Shown here: positions 27,225 through 36,018 of the stretch, piece after piece
How the letters are laid out: each line of letters starts with the position of its first letter
How positions within the stretch are numbered: position 1 is the stretch's first letter
Assembly (NCBI GenBank): GCA_003353955.1
Contig: PIVJ01000013.1
Coordinates: 1-46,546 of the forward strand
From: Bacteroidota bacterium
Lineage (GTDB): Bacteria; Bacteroidota; Bacteroidia; Bacteroidales; GCA-2711565
Reading direction: 5' to 3'
DNA: 46,546 bases
Notes under the pieces: generated by a model
What the model was told of the DNA's origin: nothing
Database searches by the model: none
What the model saw: only the letters and a program-made list of their open reading frames with translations
Translations under genes and position numbers: made by a program

Positions 27225-28478
27225 TTATCCAACGAATTTTTTAAAAATAATTGATGCGTTATGACCACCAAAACCAAAGGTATTGCTCAAGGCTGCATTA
27301 ATTACTCTTTCCTGAGCTGTATTAAACGTAAAGTTTAATTTATTATCGATATCCGGATCATCGGTAAAATGGTTGATGGTTGGTGGAACGACATTATTCT
27401 TAACAGCAAGAATAGTTGCAATAGCCTCGATAGCACCAGCGGAACCCAAGAGGTGGCCGGTCATTGATTTGGTAGAATTGATATTAATTTTATAAGCATG
27501 ATCCTTGAATAAGGATCCGATGGCTTTTGGTTCAGCTATATCACCTACCGGGGTTGAGGTTCCATGCGTATTTAAATGATCAATATCTTCTTTGTTTAGT
27601 TCTGCATCATCAAGTGCAGATTGCATGCAAAGTTGAGCTCCGAGTCCTTCAGGATGTGGGGCAGTTATATGGTGTGCATCCGCAGAAAGCCCACAACCAG
27701 CAACTTCGGCATATATTTTTGCTCCTCTTTTCAAGGCATGTTCTAGTTCTTCAAAAGCCATTCCGCAACCACCTTCACCCAATACAAAACCATCACGATC
27801 TTTATCAAATGGGCGTGAAGCTGTTGTTGGATCATCGTTACGCGTAGATAGCGCATGTAAGGCATTAAATCCGCCAATACCACCTGTAGTTACTGCAGCT
27901 TCTGATCCGCCGGTAATAAATGCATTTGCTTTTCCTAAACGAATCAGGTTAAAAGCATCAGCCATTGCATTTGCCGAAGAAGCGCATGCTGAAACAGTTG
28001 TGAAATTCGGACCTCTGAAGTTATATTTCATAGAAATATGTCCTGCGGCAATATCAGCAATCATTTTTGGAATAAAGAAAGGGCTAAACCTTGGAGTTCC
28101 ATCGCCCTTCGCAAATTCCTCTACTTCGTCCTGAAATGTTTTTATTCCTCCGATACCTGATGCCCAAATGACGCCTATTCGATTTAAATCTAGTTTTTCC
28201 AGATCAAACCCTGCATCTTCAATAGCTTGTCCTGCCGAAACCATTGCAAATTGTGAATAACGATCATGCTTTCTGGCTTCTTTACGGTCAAGAAAATCGG
28301 TCACGTTAAAGTTTTTAACTTCGGCGGCAAATTTTGTTTTAAATTTCTCGGTATCAAATGCAGTAATATTAGCAGCACCACTAGCTCCGTTAAGCAAAGC
28401 ATCCCAAAGTTCCGGAATTGAATTACCTAATGGAGTAAGGGCACCAAGGCCTGTAACAACTACACGCTTTAATTCCAT
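27225..28478 (-). CDS. fabF: 3-oxoacyl-[acyl-carrier-protein] synthase II
   Basis: Condensing enzyme that elongates fatty acyl-ACP with malonyl-ACP. The 417-residue product has the Cys-His-His triad: Cys165 in TVSACASSANAMADAF, His in NTHGTSTPVGD (~304) and His in KSMTGHLLGSAGAIEA (~341). The glycine-rich end SNTFGFGGHNASIIF is also normal. It lies 4 bp after acpP, its substrate carrier, and before rnc. Confidence 0.96.
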   Translation of the reverse strand: MELKRVVVTGLGALTPLGNSIPELWDALLNGASGAANITAFDTEKFKTKFAAEVKNFNVTDFLDRKEARKHDRYSQFAMVSAGQAIEDAGFDLEKLDLNRIGVIWASGIGGIKTFQDEVEEFAKGDGTPRFSPFFIPKMIADIAAGHISMKYNFRGPNFTTVSACASSANAMADAFNLIRLGKANAFITGGSEAAVTTGGIGGFNALHALSTRNDDPTTASRPFDKDRDGFVLGEGGCGMAFEELEHALKRGAKIYAEVAGCGLSADAHHITAPHPEGLGAQLCMQSALDDAELNKEDIDHLNTHGTSTPVGDIAEPKAIGSLFKDHAYKININSTKSMTGHLLGSAGAIEAIATILAVKNNVVPPTINHFTDDPDIDNKLNFTFNTAQERVINAALSNTFGFGGHNASIIFKKFVG

Positions 28479-28482
28479 AAAT

Positions 28483-28719
28483 TTATTTTACAGTTTTTTC
28501 AATGTAAGTTATTGCATCACCAACAGTTCCAATTTTTTCGGCTTGATCATCTGGAATGGCCATGTTGAATTCCTTTTCGAATTCCATTATTAGTTCAACG
28601 GTATCTAGTGAATCAGCACCAAGATCATTAGTGAAACTTGCTTCAGGAGTAACTTCACTTTCATCAACACCAAGCTTATCAACTATGATAGCTATTACTT
28701 TTGATTTAGTATCAGACAT
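28483..28719 (-). CDS. acpP: Acyl carrier protein
   Basis: Carries growing fatty acids on a 4'-phosphopantetheine attached to Ser37 in the motif [10 protein letters not shown]. The 78-residue acidic protein has the standard four-helix pattern ([43 protein letters not shown]). First gene of acpP-fabF-rnc. Confidence 0.97.
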   Translation of the reverse strand: MSDTKSKVIAIIVDKLGVDESEVTPEASFTNDLGADSLDTVELIMEFEKEFNMAIPDDQAEKIGTVGDAITYIEKTVK

Positions 28720-28748
28720 ATCTTCTTAAATTTTGGTTAAACAGGTTG

Positions 28749-28780
28749 CAAAGAAATAAAATCTATCATATAAAAACAAA
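28749..28780 (-). promoter_or_regulatory. Promoter of acpP-fabF-rnc
   Basis: On the minus strand TTTG (28777-28780) is followed after 20 bases by TTTCTTTG (28749-28756), one base off TAnnTTTG. The spacing is as expected and the leader would be about 25 bases. Confidence 0.5.
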
Positions 28781-28890
28781 GAAAAACTTATATATTTAAG
28801 TTTTCTTTTTCATAATGAGCGAATTAATAAATGGTTGCCATAAACTAAGGTTTTTATACACTATTCTTTTCGTTAAATTAATTAAAGCTA

Positions 28891-28898
28891 TAAATTTG
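28891..28898 (+). promoter_or_regulatory. -7 promoter box for purN
   Basis: TAAATTTG fits TAnnTTTG and lies 32 bases before the purN ATG; divergent from the acpP promoter. No clear -33. Confidence 0.45.
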
Positions 28899-28930
28899 GA
28901 GTCAGGAAGTCAGCTATAACTTTATTATCT

Positions 28931-29506
28931 ATGAAAAATATTGCCATTTTCGCATCCGGAAGCGGGACTAACGCTCAAAATATAGTCGAATATTTTATTG
29001 ATAATAAAAGGATTAATGTATCACTCATATTATCAAATGATAAAAATGCATTTGTTTTAAAAAGAGCAGAAAAATTAAACATCCCCTTTCAATCTTTTGA
29101 CAAAGGTGATTTTTATAAATCCACGAACGTAATTGGTTTACTCAAGGATTATTCGATTGATTTTATTGTATTGGCTGGGTTTTTATGGTTGATTCCATTA
29201 AGTTTAATTAAAGAATACCCTAATAAAATGATAAATATTCATCCGGCACTTTTACCAAAATATGGGGGCAAAGGAATGTATGGGATGAAGGTTCATGAAA
29301 TGGTGATAGCGAACGGTGATGGCGAAAGTGGAATTAGCATTCATTACGTAAATGAGAAATATGACGAAGGCGAAATCATCCTTCAGGCCACAATTGATAT
29401 TTTACAAAGCGATACACCGGAGTCAATTGCACAAAAAATACATAAATTAGAATATAAGCACTACCCTGAAGTTATTAAAAATTGTGTGATCAATGAGGTA
29501 GATTAA
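28931..29506 (+). CDS. purN: Phosphoribosylglycinamide formyltransferase
   Basis: Third step of purine synthesis: moves a formyl group from 10-formyl-THF to GAR. The 191-residue product has the N-terminal IFASGSGTNAQNIVEYF (6-22), the active-site block NIHPALLPKYGGKGMYGM (Asn-x-His, ~98-115), HYVNEKYDEGEIILQ (Asp of the catalytic triad, ~137-151) and normal length. Its stop overlaps the end of the convergent nitroreductase gene by 4 bp. Confidence 0.94.
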   Translation: MKNIAIFASGSGTNAQNIVEYFIDNKRINVSLILSNDKNAFVLKRAEKLNIPFQSFDKGDFYKSTNVIGLLKDYSIDFIVLAGFLWLIPLSLIKEYPNKMINIHPALLPKYGGKGMYGMKVHEMVIANGDGESGISIHYVNEKYDEGEIILQATIDILQSDTPESIAQKIHKLEYKHYPEVIKNCVINEVD

Positions 29507-30048
29507 TATTTATTGAAGGAGGTAATTTCATCTATACTTTTTCTGATCTTCTTCCTTAACTTATAATTTTCATCAAAATACCCAAGACTGATCATTAATG
29601 CCAGGGGTTTTTTATTGGGAATACCAAGTAAGCTTTTTACTTTTTCTTCATTATACCATCCCAACATGCACGTACCTAATCCTTCTTCGGTGGCTTGAAG
29701 ACAGAAATGTTCTGCCGCAATTCCAATATCAATAAGTTTCCATTCTTTCTTTTTGATGCGACCACCAATTCGATTTATAATTGGGGTTTTCTCTAATGTA
29801 ATTGCAATAATCACAGGAGCAACCTGAACAAATTTATTAAAATTTACCAGCTGGCTATAAGTTTCAGCAGCGATTTTATTTTTAAGTTCAGACTCATCAA
29901 TAACAATAAATTTCCAGGGTTGTGAATTGCTGGCTGAGGGTGCTAATCTTGCAGCTTCTAAACAGCGGATTAATTTTTCTTTCTCAACCGGCTTATCAAG
30001 ATATTTTCTTACACTTTGACGTTGCTGAATTAACTCTATAAACTTCAT
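29503..30048 (-). CDS. Nitroreductase-family FMN oxidoreductase
   Basis: A 181-residue NAD(P)H-dependent flavoenzyme of the nitroreductase fold. It shows RQSVRKYLDKPVEKEKL (9-25, FMN-phosphate contacts), ARLAPSASNSQPWKFIV (~32-48) and GIAAEHFCLQATEEGLGTCML (~108-128), all typical. Substrate cannot be predicted. It overlaps the end of pgi by 4 bp and is probably translated with it. Confidence 0.88.
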   Translation of the reverse strand: MKFIELIQQRQSVRKYLDKPVEKEKLIRCLEAARLAPSASNSQPWKFIVIDESELKNKIAAETYSQLVNFNKFVQVAPVIIAITLEKTPIINRIGGRIKKKEWKLIDIGIAAEHFCLQATEEGLGTCMLGWYNEEKVKSLLGIPNKKPLALMISLGYFDENYKLRKKIRKSIDEITSFNKY

Positions 30049-31391
30049 TCTAAACGCTTTTTTATTTGTTTGGTTTCTTTCTCACAACCGGGCCTACCTA
30101 ATAATGCAAACATGTTTTTTTTATAGGCTTCAACTCCGGGTTGATCAAATGGATTTACTCCTAAAGTATAGGCACTAAGGGCACAGGCGAATTCGAAGAA
30201 ATAGATTAATTCGCCCAAAACACATTCTGAGATTTCAGGGATGCAAATTCTGATATTAGGAACACCTCCGTCAACGTGTGCCAATGAAGTGGCAATTTCA
30301 GCTTTTAGGTTTACACTTGATACGCTTTCTCCTGCCAAATAGTTTAGATTATCCAGATTTGCATCATCAAAAGGAACTTGTAGCTTTTTATTGGATTTTT
30401 CGACAGAAATTACGGTCTCAAAAATAGTTCTTGGACCATCCTGAATGTATTGCCCCATTGAATGCAAATCAGTTGTAAAATTAACGCCTGATGGAAATAT
30501 TCCTTTATTGTCTTTGCCCTCACTTTCACCAAATAACTGCTTCCACCATTCAACCAGATAATATAATTTAGGTTCGTAATTTGCCATTATCTCCATTGTG
30601 AAGCCTTCTTTGTATAAGGCATTTCGGATGGCTGCATAAATTACAGCCGGATTTTCTGAGGAATTATTTGGATTCAGAATAAACTCTTTCATTGCTTTTG
30701 CACCTTTTAATAAATCATCAATATTAAATCCTGCTACTGCAATGGGTAATAATCCAATAGGACTTAAAACAGAATACCTGCCACCGACATCATTTGGTAT
30801 AACAAAGGAGGTTATATCTTCTTGATCTGCTAATTCTCTTAAAGCACCGTTTGAACTATCCGTAATGGCGATAATTCTGTTACGGGCTTCACTAATTCCA
30901 TATTTCTTTATGAGGTGTGTTTTTAAAAATCGAAACGAGATAGCTGGTTCAGTGGTTGTTCCCGATTTCGAAATAATTGCCAATGAGTAATCTTTTTTAT
31001 CCAGAATCTCAAGTAGATCAGACAAATAGCCCGCACTTAGGTTAAACCCTGCATATAAAATAATGGGGTTATTTTGATCTTGATTTAAGTGTGTAAAATG
31101 ATGACCTAATGATTCGATAACTGCTCGTGCACCCAAGTATGACCCACCAATGCCAATTACAACGAAGATTTCGGAATTAGAACGGATTTTATTAGCAGTA
31201 GTCTTAATTCTAATTATGTCTTCAGAAGATAATCGTTCTGGTAAATCAATCCACCCCAGGTACTCTTTTCCCTTTCCGGTTTTTGAAATCAATTGATCGA
31301 TAAGATCATTCACTTTTGTGTGATATAAATTAATCACCTGCCGACTTACATAGGTCAAAGCCCTGCTAATATCAATTTTTGTCTTTACCAT
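30045..31391 (-). CDS. pgi: Glucose-6-phosphate isomerase
   Basis: Interconverts glucose-6-phosphate and fructose-6-phosphate. The 448-residue product has VIGIGGSYLGARAVIESLG (~78-96), the sugar-phosphate site ISKSGTTTEPAISFR (~139-153), DVGGRYSVLSPIGLLP (~200-215) and the C-terminal NPFDQPGVEAYKKNMFALLG with the catalytic Lys. Its length matches the short bacterial form. First gene of a pgi-nitroreductase pair. Confidence 0.96.
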   Translation of the reverse strand: MVKTKIDISRALTYVSRQVINLYHTKVNDLIDQLISKTGKGKEYLGWIDLPERLSSEDIIRIKTTANKIRSNSEIFVVIGIGGSYLGARAVIESLGHHFTHLNQDQNNPIILYAGFNLSAGYLSDLLEILDKKDYSLAIISKSGTTTEPAISFRFLKTHLIKKYGISEARNRIIAITDSSNGALRELADQEDITSFVIPNDVGGRYSVLSPIGLLPIAVAGFNIDDLLKGAKAMKEFILNPNNSSENPAVIYAAIRNALYKEGFTMEIMANYEPKLYYLVEWWKQLFGESEGKDNKGIFPSGVNFTTDLHSMGQYIQDGPRTIFETVISVEKSNKKLQVPFDDANLDNLNYLAGESVSSVNLKAEIATSLAHVDGGVPNIRICIPEISECVLGELIYFFEFACALSAYTLGVNPFDQPGVEAYKKNMFALLGRPGCEKETKQIKKRLE

Positions 31392-31410
31392 AAATTTAAG
31401 TGTGTTTGTA

Positions 31411-31418
31411 CAAAAATA
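31411..31418 (-). promoter_or_regulatory. -7 promoter box for pgi
   Basis: TATTTTTG on the minus strand fits TAnnTTTG, 20 bases before the pgi ATG. Confidence 0.45.
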
Positions 31419-31521
31419 CAGATAATGTGATCATAAATTTACGGAGTTATTCACATAAAAAAAAACGACTCCTTTTACAGAACCGTTTTATTGTTATGAA
31501 ACAAAAACCAAATTTGTATTA

Positions 31522-31538
31522 TTAACCTTAATTTAACC
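31522..31538. promoter_or_regulatory. TTAACC pair, 11-bp spacing
   Basis: TTAACC at 31522-31527 and 31533-31538 are one helical turn apart in the pgi/kinase intergenic region. They resemble the regulator boxes nearby but lie in the opposite orientation and 75 bases further upstream. Confidence 0.3.
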
Positions 31539-31612
31539 CTTTAATTTTTTTGTACTGAATGAAAATCCAAACAACTACAATACAAAAGTAAAGTGATTGT
31601 AATTACACATTT

Positions 31613-31659
31613 GTTAAGGAAGCATAACAAACGTTAAAAAATGTTAAAAGACTGTAAAC
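31613..31659 (+). promoter_or_regulatory. Tandem OmpR/RprY-type boxes upstream of kinase 1
   Basis: Hexamers GTTAAG (31613), CATAAC (31623, weak), GTTAAA (31633), GTTAAA (31643) and GTAAAC (31654) follow each other at 10, 10, 10 and 11 bases. Direct repeats once per helical turn are what dimers of OmpR/PhoB-family regulators bind. The array ends 17 bases upstream of the likely -7 element (TACATTTA, 31676-31683). Confidence 0.55.
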
Positions 31660-31675
31660 CAAAACGATCAAAGCC

Positions 31676-31683
31676 TACATTTA
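31676..31683 (+). promoter_or_regulatory. Likely -7 element of the kinase 1 operon
   Basis: TACATTTA is one base off TAnnTTTG and ends four bases before ATG 31688. If used, the mRNA is leaderless or nearly so. Its distance from the tandem boxes is similar to that at the plus-strand promoter at 39566. Confidence 0.35.
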
Positions 31684-31687
31684 CTCC

Positions 31688-33118
31688 ATGAACAAGAAAT
31701 TGATAATTTTCATTATTGTGTTAATGTCGATCGCATTAATTGGCTTAATGAGCATACAGCTGTATTGGATTCGAAATGCAATTATTGTTAAAGAAGCAAG
31801 CTTTGTTCGAAGTGTAAGCGAAGCTGTTTCAAATGTGGTATTGCGCCTGGGAAAAATTGAAATGATTAATAACTATTATCTGCAAATTCAGGTATCACCA
31901 AATCGACCTTCATTAAAAAGACATCTTGATTCTGTAAACAAGGAATTTACTGAGGAATTGGCTAATTTCCCATCCTTTAGTGATTATGAGCGATTTAATA
32001 ATAACTCAATAGTGGGATCACGAACTATTGACAATATTCTTGGTTTAGCAAGGAAAAAGCCAATTGAAGACCGAATTAATGAAAAATTATTGGATTCGTT
32101 AATGAATATTGAACTGAACAAATTAGGAATAAATACGCAGTATGAATATGGGATATTTAGTCCCGATCGTAATAAAATGCTAATACAAAAAACAGGTGAG
32201 TATCCATCTGAATTATTAGGCAATGAAAGATTTCAGTTTGCATTATTCCCAGGCGATATAAGAGGAAATCCAGATTTTTTGATGGTTCATTTTCCGTATG
32301 AGCGACAGTTTATAATTAGTAAAATGTGGGTGCTGTTGGTTGTTTCTCTTATTTTAATCATTGTTATAATCGTCTCTTTTTACACCTCCATAAGTACAAT
32401 ATTTAGGCAGAAGAAACTTTCAGTGATAAAAAACGATTTTATTAATAATATGACCCACGAATTTAAAACTCCAATTTCAACGATCGCTCTTGTTTGTGAA
32501 GCACTAAAAGATAAAGATGTAATAAAAACAAGCAAGGTTTATGATAATTATATCAGCATTATTGATGATGAAAATAACCGACTTAAGGTGATGGCAGATA
32601 AGGTTCTGCAAACTGCAATTATGGACAAGGGAACACTAAGATTAAAAAATGAATGGATTGACATTCACGAGATTATCAAAGAAGATGTAAAGAAAATTAA
32701 ACTACAGATTGAAAAGAAAAGTGGGCGAATATTTACTGATTTAAGAGCTGAGAACATTAAAATAAAGGCAGACAAAATGCATATTACCAATGTGGTATTA
32801 AATTTGTTGGATAATGCCAATAAATATTCCGTTGAAGAACCGGAAATCTTAGTTTCTACGAACGATACCGATGGAGGAATTTTAATAAGTGTACAGGATA
32901 ATGGAATTGGAATAAGTAATACAAACCAGAAAAAAATATTTGATAAACTCTTTCGAGTTCCAACCGGAAATATTCATAACTTTAAAGGTTTTGGTTTGGG
33001 TCTGAGTTATGTTAAAGCTGTAATTGATAAACACGATGGAAAAATAGAGATTCGCAGTGAATTGAAGAAAGGATCAACTTTTACTGTATTTCTACCATAC
33101 GGTGATCAAAAAAAATAA
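31688..33118 (+). CDS. RprX-like sensor histidine kinase (kinase 1)
   Basis: A 476-residue membrane kinase. Helix 1 (~5-27) and helix 2 (~212-236) flank a ~185-residue periplasmic sensor domain without cysteines. A HisKA domain has the phospho-acceptor His257 in NNMTHEFKTPIS, and the ATPase domain carries the N box (NLLDNANKYS), G1 (DNGIGIS), F box (FDKLFRVPTGN) and G2 (GFGLGLSYVK). All are intact. It ends 4 bp before its response regulator. Kinase 2 at 38111-39418 shares the same architecture and near-identical H, F and G2 boxes, so the two are paralogues. The signal is unknown; the context suggests envelope stress. Confidence 0.93.
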   Translation: MNKKLIIFIIVLMSIALIGLMSIQLYWIRNAIIVKEASFVRSVSEAVSNVVLRLGKIEMINNYYLQIQVSPNRPSLKRHLDSVNKEFTEELANFPSFSDYERFNNNSIVGSRTIDNILGLARKKPIEDRINEKLLDSLMNIELNKLGINTQYEYGIFSPDRNKMLIQKTGEYPSELLGNERFQFALFPGDIRGNPDFLMVHFPYERQFIISKMWVLLVVSLILIIVIIVSFYTSISTIFRQKKLSVIKNDFINNMTHEFKTPISTIALVCEALKDKDVIKTSKVYDNYISIIDDENNRLKVMADKVLQTAIMDKGTLRLKNEWIDIHEIIKEDVKKIKLQIEKKSGRIFTDLRAENIKIKADKMHITNVVLNLLDNANKYSVEEPEILVSTNDTDGGILISVQDNGIGISNTNQKKIFDKLFRVPTGNIHNFKGFGLGLSYVKAVIDKHDGKIEIRSELKKGSTFTVFLPYGDQKK

Positions 33119-33122
33119 ACTT

Positions 33123-33818
33123 ATGGAAGAACAAAAAGTATTGTTAGCTGAAGACGATAAAAATTTAGGAACAATTTTACAGTCTTATTTAATCGCTAAA
33201 GGTTATCCAACTGAATTATGTGTTGATGGCGAAGAGGCATTTGACAAATTTCAAAATGGAGAATACTGTATCTGCATACTGGATGTGATGATGCCCAAAA
33301 AAGATGGATTTACACTGGCAAAAGATATTAGGAGTATAGATAAAGAAATTCCGATATTGTTTTTAACAGCTAAAACCTTACAGGAAGATAAATTGAAAGG
33401 ATTTGAAATTGGAGCTGATGACTATATTAGTAAGCCATTCAGCATGGAAGAATTATTGGTTAGGATGAAAGCAATATTGAGAAGAGTAACTCAAAAAAAT
33501 AATCTTCAATCAAAAAACAAGATTTATCAACTTGGTAAATTTGTATTTGACTATAATCGTCAAATGCTTAAAATAAATGAAACTGAAAATAAGCTCACCT
33601 CCAAAGAAGCAGAACTACTGAAATTGCTTAGTGATAATTTAAATCAAGTACTTGATAGAAGTGAAGCATTAAATAAAATCTGGTATGACGATAGTTATTT
33701 TAATGCCAGAAGCATGGATGTTTATATAACCAAGCTTCGTAAATATTTAAAAGAAGACCCAACTGTTGAATTGCTGAATGTACACGGGGTAGGATTTAAA
33801 TTAATTGTAACTGATTAG
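33123..33818 (+). CDS. RprY-like OmpR-family response regulator (regulator 1)
   Basis: A 231-residue DNA-binding regulator: receiver domain (1-~120) with acidic pocket EDD (10-12), phospho-acceptor Asp54 in ILDVMMPKKDG, Thr in LTAKT and Lys in SKPFS. A winged-helix OmpR domain follows (~135-231: LTSKEAELLKLL, ARSMDVYITKLRKYL, VHGVGFKL). The frame is open from a GTG at 33102 inside the kinase gene; ATG 33123, after the kinase stop, gives the canonical start. It likely binds the tandem boxes at 31613-31659 and perhaps those at 39508. Confidence 0.93.
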   Translation: MEEQKVLLAEDDKNLGTILQSYLIAKGYPTELCVDGEEAFDKFQNGEYCICILDVMMPKKDGFTLAKDIRSIDKEIPILFLTAKTLQEDKLKGFEIGADDYISKPFSMEELLVRMKAILRRVTQKNNLQSKNKIYQLGKFVFDYNRQMLKINETENKLTSKEAELLKLLSDNLNQVLDRSEALNKIWYDDSYFNARSMDVYITKLRKYLKEDPTVELLNVHGVGFKLIVTD

Positions 33819-35005
33819 TTACTGAGGTTTATTTTTGAAAAGGATCCTAATTTAAAATTATCAACGTTCAAGATATCCCATAACCTGGATGATCCAGGAC
33901 CTTTAGCACGATTGCTTAATACAATTATAGATTTTTGCTGCTGCATATTGCGAATATAAAAGGCCCTGAAACCTTTCCACCAGCCATAATGATAAACCGT
34001 ATTTTCTACTCCTGATCTTATTCGCCATCCAAAGCCATAGTTATCACTTCTTTTTCGGGATTTTGGGCTGCCGGGCTTATAAGCTTCTTGCAATAAGCTG
34101 TCGTTTATCAGGCTTTCATTATACAGTGCCTGATCAAACTTAAACATATCTTCAACACTTGTATAAACTCCCTTATCTCCCATTACACCATTTAAATACT
34201 CATTTCTTTGTTTTATCGGCCTCCACCCACTATACCTATATCCTGGAACTCCTTGTGTTATGTAAGCAGAAACTTTCTTCTCACCGTTCATATTGTACAC
34301 AAAACTATTATCCATACCTAAGGGATTAAATATTCTATCCTTAACAAAAGTATCGAATGATTTATTGCTCATACGTTCAACAATGGTAGCCAAGAGTGCA
34401 TAATTTGTATTACAATAATGAAATCCATTATTGGGTTTGAAATAAACAGTAGGTTGATGCTTCACAAATAATTTTAACATTTCATCGTTGGTTAACGGAA
34501 TGGTTTTATTTTTCCACTCATCATGGGCAAGTGTCATATAGCGTGATAGCCCAGATCGATGGTTTAATAAAAGCCTGACGGTAATATCTTCATAAGGAAA
34601 CTCGGGGAGATATGTCCGAACATCATTATCCAGATTTACTGTACTGTCTTCTACTAGCATTAAAACTGCTATTGCTGTAAACATTTTTGAAACAGAGGCT
34701 ATTTGAAAAGAAGAAGTTGTGAGTAAAGGTGTTTTGGTTCGAATATTGGCATATCCAAAAGCACTTTTATAAACCAGTCTTCCTTCTTCAGCGTAAACAA
34801 CAGAACCCGAAAACCCATGCCTTTTGTGTAAATTTTCAAAAATACCATCCAGCCATTCAGCTTTATCAGCAACTGATTGATCTTCCAAATCAATAAAAAA
34901 TGAATTTGAAATAGTAGGAAGTTCAGTTTCAGATTCCTTAATTGGTTGGTCACAAGCAAAACTAATAACTAAGAATATAACTGGTAATATGATCTTGATT
35001 TTCAC
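33815..35005 (-). CDS. Beta-lactamase-fold serine hydrolase, lipoprotein
   Basis: A 396-residue class C beta-lactamase/DD-peptidase-like hydrolase. Lipobox ISFAC (Cys18) anchors it to a membrane. Catalytic SxxK is at Ser104-Lys107 (QIASVSKMFTA), the YxN-type motif is YCNTNY (~198) and a late HYGWWKGF may supply the third motif. Such proteins act on peptidoglycan, D-peptides or esters; a role in resistance cannot be claimed. It converges with regulator 1 (4-bp overlap). Upstream lie a -7 box (35025-35032) and a TTAACA/TTAACC pair identical over 15 bases to part of the kinase 2 array, so it may belong to that regulon. Confidence 0.85.
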   Translation of the reverse strand: MKIKIILPVIFLVISFACDQPIKESETELPTISNSFFIDLEDQSVADKAEWLDGIFENLHKRHGFSGSVVYAEEGRLVYKSAFGYANIRTKTPLLTTSSFQIASVSKMFTAIAVLMLVEDSTVNLDNDVRTYLPEFPYEDITVRLLLNHRSGLSRYMTLAHDEWKNKTIPLTNDEMLKLFVKHQPTVYFKPNNGFHYCNTNYALLATIVERMSNKSFDTFVKDRIFNPLGMDNSFVYNMNGEKKVSAYITQGVPGYRYSGWRPIKQRNEYLNGVMGDKGVYTSVEDMFKFDQALYNESLINDSLLQEAYKPGSPKSRKRSDNYGFGWRIRSGVENTVYHYGWWKGFRAFYIRNMQQQKSIIVLSNRAKGPGSSRLWDILNVDNFKLGSFSKINLSN

Positions 35006-35024
35006 TTGCCGATAATTAGATGAG

Positions 35025-35032
35025 CAAAGATA
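35025..35032 (-). promoter_or_regulatory. -7 promoter box for the serine hydrolase
   Basis: TATCTTTG on the minus strand is a full match followed by C; leader about 14 bases. A TTG at 35058-35060 is 25 bases away, slightly long for a -33. Confidence 0.5.
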
Positions 35033-35069
35033 TCAGAATTGAGAAAAAAATAAGCGTCAATAATAGAAT

Positions 35070-35085
35070 TTAACAGTTTTTAACC
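35070..35085 (-). promoter_or_regulatory. Putative regulator-binding pair upstream of the serine hydrolase
   Basis: TTAACA (35070-35075) and TTAACC (35080-35085) are 10 bases apart. The 15 bases TTAACAGTTTTTAAC also occur in the kinase 2 array at 39519-39533. Orientation relative to the gene (TGTTAA on its coding strand) is the same. Confidence 0.5.
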
Positions 35086-35106
35086 AAAATGTAAATAGAC
35101 CGAAAA

Positions 35107-35490
35107 CTACAATTGCTTGAAAATGTGATCAAAACTTTTACTGACCTCTTCTGCAATTTTTTCCAATTTAGGATTATCCATTTGGCCCATCATGGTTTTG
35201 GGATTGATGGCGCAAACTTCAATTCCGTCTTTTTGTTCGACTACAATAACATTACATGGAAGAAGTGCGCCCAACTTATCCTCTGCAAGCAAAGCTTTAT
35301 GCGCAAAATGTGGGTTACAAGCACCCAGAATAATATACCGCTTAAAATCTATATCTATTTTTTTCTTCAATGTTTCTTTAACATCGATTTGAGTTAACAC
35401 ACCAAACCCATGATCCTTTAGTAATTCAGTTACTTTTTTAACTGCGGCATCATAAGAATAATCAACCTTTTTACTGATGTAATACTTCAT
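35107..35490 (-). CDS. DUF302-family protein
   Basis: A 127-residue soluble protein of the DUF302 fold: KKVDYSYDAAVKKVTELLKD (~5-24), GFGVLTQIDVKETLKKKID (~27-45), the ILGACNPHFAHKALLAEDKLG block (~53-73) with conserved Cys and His, and LLPCNVIVVEQ (~76-86). Its biochemical function is unknown. The frame extends 11 codons upstream (to 35523), but ATG 35490 gives the usual MKYYISKKVDYS-like start. It lies within the interval enclosed by the two kinase systems. Confidence 0.82.
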   Translation of the reverse strand: MKYYISKKVDYSYDAAVKKVTELLKDHGFGVLTQIDVKETLKKKIDIDFKRYIILGACNPHFAHKALLAEDKLGALLPCNVIVVEQKDGIEVCAINPKTMMGQMDNPKLEKIAEEVSKSFDHIFKQL

Positions 35491-35523
35491 AATTTTATTT
35501 TTTATCCGGGATAAAATTATCAT

Positions 35524-35964
35524 TATTAATTATTAAAACGAATATTCTTTCCAAGATAGGATAGAGAAATTTGAATATGTAGTTGGGGATTTTAGTTCTT
35601 TAAATATGTAGCAATACAATCAGGTTTGTATTATGGCTGAATAAGAAGAAAGAAATTAAGTTTTGCGGGTTAAGCTCTGGAACTGCTAAACAATTTATTG
35701 GAGATACCTCCTCAGAACTCTTAAGAACAGACAGTATTAGAGTTTGTAGAAACGGTAAACCCTACCTTAAATCTTTGGTCGTTTATCAAATTTTGATACC
35801 ATTTAGGTAGCTATAATATATTCAAGACTCTGAAGATTATACCGGCAAAATATTGGGATATTTTTTATGAGTTTATCGCCAAATATCGATCTGGATTTTT
35901 TGGAAGACGGAAGCGGTGTCATTTGATTTCACGAAAATATCAGGATAGTGTATTAGATAATTAA
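35524..35964. other. Intergenic stretch without recognisable gene
   Basis: About 440 bases upstream of the pspC-like gene show no open frame, hairpin terminator or promoter I can support. Short phrases look like decayed coding sequence but no family could be recognised. Confidence 0.5.
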
Positions 35965-35995
35965 TTGATTTAATAAAGCTTTGTTTTTATATTTG
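35965..35995 (+). promoter_or_regulatory. Promoter of the pspC-liaF-like pair
   Basis: TTG (35965-35967) and TATATTTG (35988-35995) are separated by 20 bases, the best-spaced Bacteroidota promoter in the window; leader about 20 bases. No TGTTAA array is present here. Confidence 0.6.
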
Positions 35996-36018
35996 TTCAA
36001 ACACATAACGATTAAGCT

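Noticed and set aside
33815-35005. Beta-lactamase resistance gene
   Set aside because: SxxK and YxN are shared by many DD-peptidases and esterases; the lipoprotein form and stress-locus context do not indicate antibiotic hydrolysis.
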